Made by a program: the position numbers and the translations under genes. The notes under the pieces were generated by a model. The model ran no database searches. It saw only the letters and a program-made list of their open reading frames with translations, and was not told where the DNA came from. A stretch of 39,941 nt of DNA from Viridibacillus sp050279675 (GTDB lineage: Bacteria > Bacillota > Bacilli > Bacillales_A > Planococcaceae), in the NCBI RefSeq assembly GCF_050279675.1, contig NZ_JBNNUK010000027.1:1-39941 (forward strand). The letters are read 5' to 3'. This document shows positions 33,611 through 39,941 of the stretch, one piece after another; the first letter of the stretch is position 1; the number at the start of each line of letters is the position of its first letter.

Positions 33611-34732
33611 TTAAATATTTGTACGTTTTAGTTCCATCTTATCCAAAACTTTTTGGCTATCTGTATTAGCCATATTGGTGTATAGAGAAGTCGTTTTAAT
33701 ATCATTATGGCCGAGTTGATCACGGAGAAGAATAATGTCTCCACCATTGCGGATGAAGTCTACTGCAAAGCTATGGCGAAGTTTGTGAGGACTGATGCCA
33801 TTGCTCTGTCCAAACGCAGCTGTATACTTATTAACAATATTTTGGATAGCTCTACGAGATAACGGCTTTGCACTACCACCATAACCACTAATAAAAAGGA
33901 AAGGGCAGTCTTTTGCACCCTTATATCGGGATTCACGGATTTGCATGTAATGTTTAAGATCCTGAAGTGCACTCTCCATAACAAGGACAGTATCTTCCGT
34001 ACCGCCTTTACGAGTAATTTCGATAGTATTTTTATTAAGATGCACTTTTTTTATGTGAATTGTAGCAATTTCTCCAACACGCATACCTGTTCCTAAAATC
34101 AATGAATTAATTGCTAAATCCCTTTCCATGTCACGTTCATATCGTAGTTTAGTAATAGAAGCAGTAAGTTGATTGCCGTATCCACTTTTAATAAATTTGA
34201 GATACTCATTTAATTCTTCATCATTAAGTAGAACAGAACTGATATTCCTAGCACGTCTGTTGGCAGTTTCACGTTTTGTATGTAGAACAATCTTGCTCAT
34301 CACGTTTCTATAGAAGTAGCATTCACCATCATCATTTTCTGTCTCTTTTGTTAAATAGTTAAAGAGAGCCTTTAAAGCATGCACTGATAGCTCAACAACC
34401 GCTGGCCCTCTGTGTTCAACCATTTCCTTATCTTGTGAGATGTTTTCTTCTTTTAAAAAGTCCAAATATAACTCAATTGTTTCTTTTTTCATTACTTCGA
34501 GTTCTGTATAAGGGATAGCAGTTATACTAGGAGCACTTATAATACCTTCTGAAAGTGTCCAATTAAAGAAATGCTTATATCTATATAGATACTGTAAAAG
34601 TGTGTTAGGGGAGAGACCAGCGCGTTTTTTTGATAAGATATATTCTTTTACATAATCCGGCATTGGTTCCTGGTGTTTTTCTATTAATGCTAATACATGT
34701 TGTTGTTCAGGTGTAAGAGCCAAACCGTTCAC
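33611..34732 (-). CDS. xerS: Tyrosine recombinase, XerS-like
   Basis: A 373-aa protein with an N-terminal SAM-like core-binding domain (about 20-155) and a C-terminal catalytic domain. Catalytic residues: Arg218 in GTGMRVGEI, Lys242, His316 and Arg319 in SPHKLRHSF, His342 in QLGHNDIKTT and Tyr351 in SLYTNM. The size and the N-terminal pattern SPNTLLQYLYRYKHFFNWTL resemble XerS recombinases of Firmicutes, which resolve dimers. It could also be an element integrase. The start is GTG at 34732, with a weak ribosome binding site. The first codons and the upstream DNA (34725-34753) recur at 39410-39438. Confidence 0.75.
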   Translation of the reverse strand: MNGLALTPEQQHVLALIEKHQEPMPDYVKEYILSKKRAGLSPNTLLQYLYRYKHFFNWTLSEGIISAPSITAIPYTELEVMKKETIELYLDFLKEENISQDKEMVEHRGPAVVELSVHALKALFNYLTKETENDDGECYFYRNVMSKIVLHTKRETANRRARNISSVLLNDEELNEYLKFIKSGYGNQLTASITKLRYERDMERDLAINSLILGTGMRVGEIATIHIKKVHLNKNTIEITRKGGTEDTVLVMESALQDLKHYMQIRESRYKGAKDCPFLFISGYGGSAKPLSRRAIQNIVNKYTAAFGQSNGISPHKLRHSFAVDFIRNGGDIILLRDQLGHNDIKTTSLYTNMANTDSQKVLDKMELKRTNI

Positions 34733-34770
34733 TCCATTTCAATGTTCACAAAACCTATTTAACGATACTA
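34725..34770. repeat. Direct repeat, copy 1 (5' end of recombinase gene)
   Basis: CCGTTCACTCCAT...TGTTCACAAAA; 29 nt with 27 matches to 39410-39438. Weaker similarity continues to TTTAACGA. Confidence 0.7.
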
Positions 34771-34783
34771 AAACTATGTTGAT

Positions 34784-34832
34784 TAAAATGTGCTTAATCC
34801 CTTGATACAAAAGTGATTAGGTGCATTTTTAT
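34784..34832 (+). terminator. Terminator-like hairpin in the recombinase upstream region
   Basis: AAAATGTGC-TTAATC pairs with GATTA-GTGCATTTTT, then TATTTT. The remainder up to 35230 is AT-rich with a palindrome CTACCGGTAG (about 35034) and no gene. Confidence 0.5.
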
Positions 34833-35231
34833 TTTAACATATTGGGATGGAATGTAAGCAAAAATGTAAAACAATTATTTTCTTAGGGGTTTCTCCAGTG
34901 ATTAACTATAAACGCATTTACTACTTCTTTCATAGTGGACTCGGATATGCTTTTATTAAAAATCGGTACGGAAAAATATGAAACTCCCACATCTTTTATA
35001 TTTTTGTATATTAAGTAAAGAGGCCAGTTAATATACTACCGGTAGCAAACTTAATGGTTTTTCAGAAACAATGAGAGAGAGATTCTGTGTCATTCATATT
35101 TCTAAATCACAGGTGTTTTTGAATAAATAAATTGCATAATAATTAAATTCATTATCGGCTTAGTCTATTAAATTCTACACTCCAAATGAATCTATCAATT
35201 CAATATAATTTTATTAAAAATTAAAGATTAC

Positions 35232-35260
35232 TTACTATTCAAAAAAACATATGATATAAT
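35232..35260 (+). promoter_or_regulatory. Promoter of the peptide operon
   Basis: TATAAT (35255-35260) with TTACTA 17 nt upstream, 60 bp before the precursor start codon. Confidence 0.45.
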
Positions 35261-35319
35261 AAAAATCGCAATAACCAATATTTTCTAAAATTTAATGATA
35301 GTGGAAGTGAGGTGGAAAT

Positions 35320-35661
35320 ATGAAGAAAAGGTTTATGATTTTTGCGTCATTACTTTCCTTAGTTTTTGCAAGTATATCTTCAATATCAGCTTTTGCAGCA
35401 ACAGGGGAACCAATTGAAAAAGAAAAATTTGCGATTGCAGAAAAATCACCAGTCATTGAACCTACATTTGCACCAGCTTTAGCTGTGATTGCTAATGGTG
35501 CTAGAGTAGCTGCTGCAGGAGTCAAAGTTGCAAAATGGGGAGCTGCGGCATTTGGTGCTGGCTTTGTGGGTGCTGCAGGAGCAGATGCTTACTCGAAAGT
35601 GTCTGGCAAATCACTTAATAAAGAAGAACTACCAGCAAATGCAGAATTGGCTTTTGATTGA
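35320..35661 (+). CDS. Secreted peptide precursor (candidate SDP-type bacteriocin)
   Basis: 113 aa with GAGGTGG before the ATG. Signal peptide MKKRFMIFASLLSLVFASIS...AFA (1-26), a charged pro-like stretch (27-47), then an Ala/Gly-rich segment (about 48-92, PTFAPALAVIANGARVAAAG ... GADAYSK) and an acidic tail. The segment could form membrane-inserting helices, as in SdpC-type peptides, but there are no cysteines, whereas the SDP toxin carries a disulphide. It is the first gene of an operon with SdpA/B-like genes; a partial attenuator follows, which would make it the most expressed product. Bacteriocin activity is inferred from context. Confidence 0.6.
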   Translation: MKKRFMIFASLLSLVFASISSISAFAATGEPIEKEKFAIAEKSPVIEPTFAPALAVIANGARVAAAGVKVAKWGAAAFGAGFVGAAGADAYSKVSGKSLNKEELPANAELAFD

Positions 35662-35684
35662 TAATTATTGTTTGTATTAAATAC

Positions 35685-35724
35685 AGGAAGGGCCTCGGTT
35701 ATAAAATAATTGAGGCCCTATCCT
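35685..35724 (+). terminator. Leaky attenuator after the peptide gene
   Basis: AGGA-AGGGCCTC pairs with GAGGCCCT-TCCT around ATAAAATAA, but no T run follows. It would give partial read-through, as between bacteriocin precursor and processing genes. Confidence 0.5.
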
Positions 35725-35752
35725 ATATACGATTTTTGGAAAGGAGCACAAG

Positions 35753-36397
35753 ATGAAAAAGAATATATTTTTCATTGTTATATCCTGTATTTTCGCTTTC
35801 CATTTTTTTATGACAGCTCTATATGTACTCCCTTTTAATCCTATTTCACACAAACTAAATAAAACTGTTAATTCTTATATAAATCCTTTTTTCACTCAAA
35901 ATTGGCAATTATTCGCACCTGATCCTCTTTCGAACGCCATTTATGTTTATGTCCAAGTGAAGGATAAACAAGGAGAAGAATCCAAATGGATTGATATATC
36001 TACACCTTTATATGAAGCGAATCATGCGAATAGATTTTCACCAGTAAATATGCTAGTTAGATTAGGAACAGGGGCTTACTTACAATCTGTTCATGTTGAT
36101 CCGACATCTTATAAAATCGAACAAAAAATGAATGCAAAGAGTGATAATAACACCAAGGAAAATCAAGTTAAAGAATTAACGAATTACCAAAGAGATGGTA
36201 TCCAAAAACTCTATAACTTAGGTTTATACCATGCTAAAAATTATTTTGATGAAAAATCTATTGATATGATAAGAATTCGCGTCGAAAGCGAACATCCAAT
36301 TCCTTTTTCTCAAAGAAATAATAATGCTTATGAACAGGAAATGAGTTACATAACACAAGAATGGATTTCTGTAAGTGTTTTAAAGGGGGCAATTTAA
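35753..36397 (+). CDS. DUF5819/SdpA-like protein
   Basis: 214 aa with AAAGGAG before the ATG. One N-terminal transmembrane helix (6-27, FFIVISCIFAFHFFMTALYV), then a motif NPFFTQNWQLFAPDP (44-58), which is the hallmark of DUF5819 proteins and resembles the 'WxFFTxDP' core of SdpA. The rest is a soluble domain likely on the outside. In SDP systems SdpA and SdpB together process the toxin precursor. It is followed with no gap by the HTTM gene: the stop TAA is immediately before the next TTG. Confidence 0.7.
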   Translation: MKKNIFFIVISCIFAFHFFMTALYVLPFNPISHKLNKTVNSYINPFFTQNWQLFAPDPLSNAIYVYVQVKDKQGEESKWIDISTPLYEANHANRFSPVNMLVRLGTGAYLQSVHVDPTSYKIEQKMNAKSDNNTKENQVKELTNYQRDGIQKLYNLGLYHAKNYFDEKSIDMIRIRVESEHPIPFSQRNNNAYEQEMSYITQEWISVSVLKGAI

Positions 36398-37345
36398 TTG
36401 TTTGCTAAAATAATAGACTATTTTTCTTCCAAGAGAATGCTTATCGGCGCAAGTATTCTACGTGTCGGCTTCGGCATCATAATTTTATATAGTTATTCTA
36501 TAAATTATGCCCAACGTCATTTTTTATGGGGGTACAATAGTATCTCCAAAACTGAGTTTTCCGACGAATTTACCAATTTTTCAATATATCAATATGGTAG
36601 TACGAATTTGCACTTTGAGATTATCTTTCATTTAGGAATAATCGTTGCACTCCTATTTACGCTAGGGTATAAAACTAGACTAATTAGTTTTCTCAACTTA
36701 ATATTCCTTTACTCACTTCATCAAGAAAATCCTACAATCTTGGATGGCGGGAACAACATTATGATTATAGTATTAATATATCTAATGTTTGTAAAAACCA
36801 ATGCTTATTTTTCGATTGATAAATATTCCAATCAAAATAAAATAAAAGAGAATGTGTATATAAATATTTTGCATAATTTCGGTGTTCTTGCTGTTACTCT
36901 TCAATTCTGTATTCTATATTTGAATTCGGCTTTATATAAGGTTATGGGGGAATATTGGCAAAATGGTACTGCAATTTACTATATTCTACAAGTAGACGAG
37001 TTTAACTTGCCCTGGTTAACTGATTTAATAGTCTCTTCAGATATTTTAATAGTATTGATGACATATTCGACATTATTATTACAAATTGCGTTCCCTTTTA
37101 TGTTGTTAAATAAAGTGACAAAGTATATTGCATTAACACTCGTTGTACCACTACATCTAGGTATCGCATTTGCAATGGGGCTAATAACATTTTCGTTTAT
37201 TATGATTCTAATTGATACTATTTTAATAAGTGATGAAGATTATAAGAAAGCCTATGCATTTATAAAAAAGAAATTCGTGAAGAAGAAGGAAACAAATCAG
37301 GTGCAATTAGAAACGAATTCTATTGAAAAGTTTGAGTTCGACTAA
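36398..37345 (+). CDS. HTTM-domain membrane protein (SdpB-like)
   Basis: 315 aa, TTG start directly after the upstream stop, with AAAGGGGG inside that gene. Six to eight transmembrane helices, including GASILRVGFGIIILYSYSIN near the N-terminus and INILHNFGVLAVTLQFCILY in the middle, and a basic C-terminus (KKFVKKKETNQ). The signature GASILRVGFG, ALYKVMGEYW and PLHLGIAFAMGL strings match HTTM (horizontally transferred transmembrane) proteins, a family that includes SdpB and vitamin K-dependent carboxylase-like enzymes. The role here would be to modify or process the secreted peptide. Confidence 0.75.
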   Translation: MFAKIIDYFSSKRMLIGASILRVGFGIIILYSYSINYAQRHFLWGYNSISKTEFSDEFTNFSIYQYGSTNLHFEIIFHLGIIVALLFTLGYKTRLISFLNLIFLYSLHQENPTILDGGNNIMIIVLIYLMFVKTNAYFSIDKYSNQNKIKENVYINILHNFGVLAVTLQFCILYLNSALYKVMGEYWQNGTAIYYILQVDEFNLPWLTDLIVSSDILIVLMTYSTLLLQIAFPFMLLNKVTKYIALTLVVPLHLGIAFAMGLITFSFIMILIDTILISDEDYKKAYAFIKKKFVKKKETNQVQLETNSIEKFEFD

Positions 37346-37400
37346 GTTCACATATAATAATTAACAGACTATAATATACGGATGGAAGTAGATAAACTCT

Positions 37401-38564
37401 ATGAGTAAAACTGTTACAGTTGATTTTTTTTATAGAAATGAACTTTTTGAAAAACTACAATTGTGGATGATTATACCTACTGCTACTCAATTTAACGAGA
37501 ATAGTTTAAAGCCCGATCAAGTTAGAGAGATTCCAACGGGGGAGAAATTAGCGTTTTACGTTTTAAACAAAAATCAAAGTTTACATCTTAATTATGAAAT
37601 TGAATTGTATAGTACAAAGAATGAAAAGAAAACATTAACGGATGAAGAGAAAGATTTTTATTTAAGAAATACAATTCTTTCACCAATAAATAAAGAAATT
37701 ACTAGATTAGCAAACGAGATTACCTATCAACAGAAAAATGATATTGAAAAGGCACATGCTATTTTTCATTATATAGTAGATAATTACCGTTATATTTACC
37801 CTCCAATTAGTAGGGGTGTAAACTCATTTCTCGAAGTAAAAGAAGGGGATTGCGGGGAATTTTCATTTCTCTTTACAGCATTATGTAGGGCATTAAAAAT
37901 ACCAGCAAGGACAGTAGTCGGAAGTTGGGCATATGGAAAAATGAATGCACATGTTTGGAATGAGTTTTTTTTAGAAGATGAAGGTTGGATTTCAGTAGAT
38001 ACAAGTATGGCCTACTTACAAAAGAGACGACCCTTTAAGTATTTTGATAGTTCTCTAATTACGTTACATTGGAAAAATTATTTTGGTGAAACAGAGGGGC
38101 AACGAGTTGTTTTTTCTAAAGATGCAGAAATAGAGTTATTACCAAAATATAAGAATGATGAAGAAGCCTTTACTTTAAATCCCATGCTCATTAATGGTGA
38201 GCCTTTTTGTTGGGGACAACAATCACTAAATGGGAGAGCTCCTTACTTACAACCCATATATGTGAAATTTGAACAAAACGATGATTTATTATCAACATTA
38301 GATTTACCTCATTTATTTGGAACTTGGGAAATAAAAGAACACGGAATAAAACCTTTTTTAGATGACCTTAAAAAATTTTCATTGATTATCGCTTTACTGA
38401 CTATGGCTTTAAGTTTTATCTTTCAAAACTTCTATTTAGAGGTAACTTATAAATCGATGTTTATTATATTCTCTTTATGTTTCATATTAAGAAGAGAACG
38501 GATTATTATTTTTAGTATTTTTTTACTACTCATGAGTTTATCCCTTTTATCTACATTAGATTAA
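37401..38564 (+). CDS. Membrane-anchored transglutaminase-like protein
   Basis: 387 aa. A transglutaminase-like core is plain: Cys151 in EGDCGEFSFL, His184 in NAHVWNEFF and Asp200 in SVDTSMAY, with the usual helix ALCRALKIPARTVVG between. An N-terminal beta domain precedes it, and three hydrophobic helices (about 327-386) end it. There is no signal peptide, so the core may face the cytoplasm or need the C-terminal helices for insertion. Such folds act as proteases, amidases or cross-linkers. Its place in the operon suggests work on the peptide or on the cell envelope. Standard SDP loci have no such gene. Confidence 0.75.
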   Translation: MSKTVTVDFFYRNELFEKLQLWMIIPTATQFNENSLKPDQVREIPTGEKLAFYVLNKNQSLHLNYEIELYSTKNEKKTLTDEEKDFYLRNTILSPINKEITRLANEITYQQKNDIEKAHAIFHYIVDNYRYIYPPISRGVNSFLEVKEGDCGEFSFLFTALCRALKIPARTVVGSWAYGKMNAHVWNEFFLEDEGWISVDTSMAYLQKRRPFKYFDSSLITLHWKNYFGETEGQRVVFSKDAEIELLPKYKNDEEAFTLNPMLINGEPFCWGQQSLNGRAPYLQPIYVKFEQNDDLLSTLDLPHLFGTWEIKEHGIKPFLDDLKKFSLIIALLTMALSFIFQNFYLEVTYKSMFIIFSLCFILRRERIIIFSIFLLLMSLSLLSTLD

Positions 38565-38617
38565 GGGCGAACATATACCTTATCATATGACTAGGGTTGA
38601 AGGGACGTGGTTTTAAA

Positions 38618-39034
38618 TTGAAACGTATTATAGTTTTTTATGATGGTTGGTGTTCTATTTGCCTAAAAAGCATAAAGAGTTTTAAACGGTTTGATTGGTT
38701 AAATCGCATAGAATTTATATCTTTTAGGAATAAAAAAGTAATTAAAAAATATAACCTGGATGAAAAGATGCTTGAGAAAAGAATTCATTCCCTAAAACAA
38801 TCTAATTCAAAATATAAAATGGAAAATGGTATCCACTCAATCAATCGTATTTGTAAAAATAGTCCGGCATTGTGGATATTTGTGCCTTTCTTAAGCTTTG
38901 CTGCTCTTATAGGTTTAGGACAGTTAATCTATGATTGGATAGCAAGTAGAAGAACTATTTTCCCTACCGGGCAGTGTGAAGATGGAAGTTGTCAAATTCC
39001 TCAATTAGTTTTAAAGAACACACAAAAAAAATAA
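38618..39034 (+). CDS. DCC-family (DUF393) thiol-disulphide oxidoreductase-like protein
   Basis: 138 aa from TTG at 38618, with AAGGGACG upstream; a TTG at 38597 would overlap that site. The family signature YDGWCSICLKS (residues 8-18, Cys12 and Cys15) opens the protein, and a hydrophobic stretch (SPALWIFVPFLSFAALIGLG, about 92-111) and a second Cys pair (QCEDGSC) near the end follow. DCC proteins often sit next to, or are fused with, HTTM proteins, which supports a joint role with the gene at 36398. The peptide itself has no cysteine, so its target must be another protein. Confidence 0.75.
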   Translation: MKRIIVFYDGWCSICLKSIKSFKRFDWLNRIEFISFRNKKVIKKYNLDEKMLEKRIHSLKQSNSKYKMENGIHSINRICKNSPALWIFVPFLSFAALIGLGQLIYDWIASRRTIFPTGQCEDGSCQIPQLVLKNTQKK

Positions 39035-39042
39035 AAGACAAT

Positions 39043-39078
39043 CCATCACCTTCATAGCCATGAAGTGATGGCGTTTTT
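39043..39078 (+). terminator. Terminator of the peptide operon
   Basis: CCATCACCTTCAT-AGC-CATGAAGTGATGG (one bulge) with TTTTT, right after the last gene. Confidence 0.8.
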
Positions 39079-39123
39079 ATAGTATAAATAAGTAAACTTA
39101 CGCTGTCCTAATGAGGTACAGCA

Positions 39124-39160
39124 AAAAGCACATTCTATTTTCTATCGTGAATGTGCTTTT
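39124..39160. terminator. Second terminator
   Basis: AAAAGCACATTC pairs perfectly with GAATGTGCTTTT. From here to 39400 no gene is seen. Confidence 0.65.
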
Positions 39161-39409
39161 AATATTGAAACTTTATAATTAAATTAAAATCAAAGATAGG
39201 ATATTTTAAATCTCCTGAGTATATCATGGTTTAAAGGTATTGTTTAATCCACCCTAAACGGTCCATATACTTTGTACAAACCTAAACAAGTCATATCTTC
39301 TAAACAAACAATGTATTTTGTTATTAACTTTATTATCTTTTTACTCAATTATCCATTGATTCATCATATGCCAATAAAAGGAATCTGATCCATACGATTA
39401 AGGTGCAAG

Positions 39410-39456
39410 CCGTTCACTCCATGTCATTGTTCACAAAATATAATTTTAACGAACAT
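39410..39456. repeat. Direct repeat, copy 2 (echo of recombinase 5' end)
   Basis: CCGTTCACTCCAT...TGTTCACAAAA, 27 of 29 bases equal to 34725-34753, also followed by TTTTAACGA and preceded by AGGTGCAAG (AGGTGTAAG in copy 1). The peptide operon lies between the copies. Confidence 0.7.
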
Positions 39457-39560
39457 TCGTTCTTAAAAAAGATAACACAATCCTCATACTAAATCTAGTG
39501 AGAAAGAAGTGGATTGTGCTAAAGAGGTAAGGTATGCATTTAGACATTTACTATATTGGG

Positions 39561-39941
39561 TTAATTAAAGACCTCTGATTCTAAAAGGGGTATCTCCAAT
39601 AAAGCTAAAGCTGATTTAAGTAATACGACAATTTTCAAATAGCTGTTTTGATTTAATGTTTCATAGTTATAACTACCATGAAGAATAGCATTTCGATTAA
39701 TTTTAGTTAAATCTTTCGGTTTACTATCGAATAAATCTATATAGGCATTCATAACAGTTAGACCATTTATCAAATTAATACTTTCAATATTCTCTACTAC
39801 TTCTATATTTTTCTTTACAGTATTAATTAATTTCCCTCTGAACTGTTGTATGTAAACATTTTGGTGCTGATATGATTTTGTAAGCATTCCTTTTGCCCAA
39901 CGGCTTATTACATTGTCAAATGCACCGAATAAAGGGAAAAT
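39561..39941 (-). CDS. HEPN-like protein, C-terminal part (runs off window)
   Basis: The minus-strand frame is open to the right edge (IFPLFGAFDNVISRWAKG, then MLTKSYQHQNVYIQQFRGKL). It has a helical make-up and the motif INRNAILHGSYNY (RNxxxH), typical of HEPN RNases and HEPN-like C-terminal domains of abortive-infection proteins. The internal ATG at 39887 has GGCAAAAGGA before it, but the open frame suggests a longer gene. The C-terminus reads LKSALALLEIPLLESEVFN. It is possibly an RNA-cleaving defence protein; this is motif-level evidence only. Confidence 0.5.
   Translation of the reverse strand: MFPLFGAFDNVISRWAKGMLTKSYQHQNVYIQQFRGKLINTVKKNIEVVENIESINLINGLTVMNAYIDLFDSKPKDLTKINRNAILHGSYNYETLNQNSYLKIVVLLKSALALLEIPLLESEVFN

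Overview
The window looks like part of a large, AT-rich plasmid from a Gram-positive, Bacillales-type bacterium (Bacillus/Lysinibacillus-like is an inference). The evidence is AGGAGG-type ribosome binding sites with frequent TTG/GTG starts, three Rep_3/RepB-type initiators with iteron origins, a TubZ/TubR/TubY-like partition locus, and many decayed genes between the intact ones. No tRNA, rRNA or CRISPR array was seen.

Layout. 0-4 kb is mostly relics: a membrane gene cut by the left edge, a 140-bp promoter-bearing repeat in two copies, a lipoprotein, small proteins and a decayed Y-family (UvrX-like) polymerase. 4-10 kb holds three initiator genes on the minus strand, each with its own iteron array upstream, so three origin modules stand in tandem. 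10-11.4 kb has an MBL-fold hydrolase and a small zinc-ribbon protein. 11.5-15.4 kb is the partition locus: tubC-like repeats, tubR, tubZ, three repeats spaced exactly 41 bp, and a tubY-like HTH/coiled-coil gene.

15.4-22 kb is a mosaic. It has a chimeric ORF (NRPS and MFS scraps joined to an unknown protein), an IS110-type remnant, a candidate structured RNA, two small phage- or plasmid-like proteins, a tandem pair of hairpin cassettes with identical loops, a membrane-anchored protein, a ribbon-helix-helix-like protein and several frameshifted remnants. 22-26.3 kb has a small membrane protein, an ECF sigma factor with its membrane anti-sigma partner and a matching ECF-type promoter, a secreted protein, and a HipA-like kinase overlapping a small partner gene.

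26.5-33 kb encodes a 2031-aa WapA/Rhs YD-repeat polymorphic toxin followed by a three-helix membrane protein that is probably its immunity protein. 33.6-34.7 kb is a XerS-like tyrosine recombinase. 35.2-39.1 kb is the most interesting operon. It encodes a secreted Ala/Gly-rich, cysteine-free peptide precursor, a DUF5819/SdpA-like protein, an HTTM (SdpB-like) membrane protein, a membrane-anchored transglutaminase-like protein and a DCC-family (DUF393) thiol oxidoreductase-like protein. It resembles an enlarged SDP-type bacteriocin system. It is bracketed by two copies of the recombinase gene's 5' end. The window ends inside a gene with an RNxxxH (HEPN-like) motif.

All family calls come from reading motifs and context; no database search was possible.
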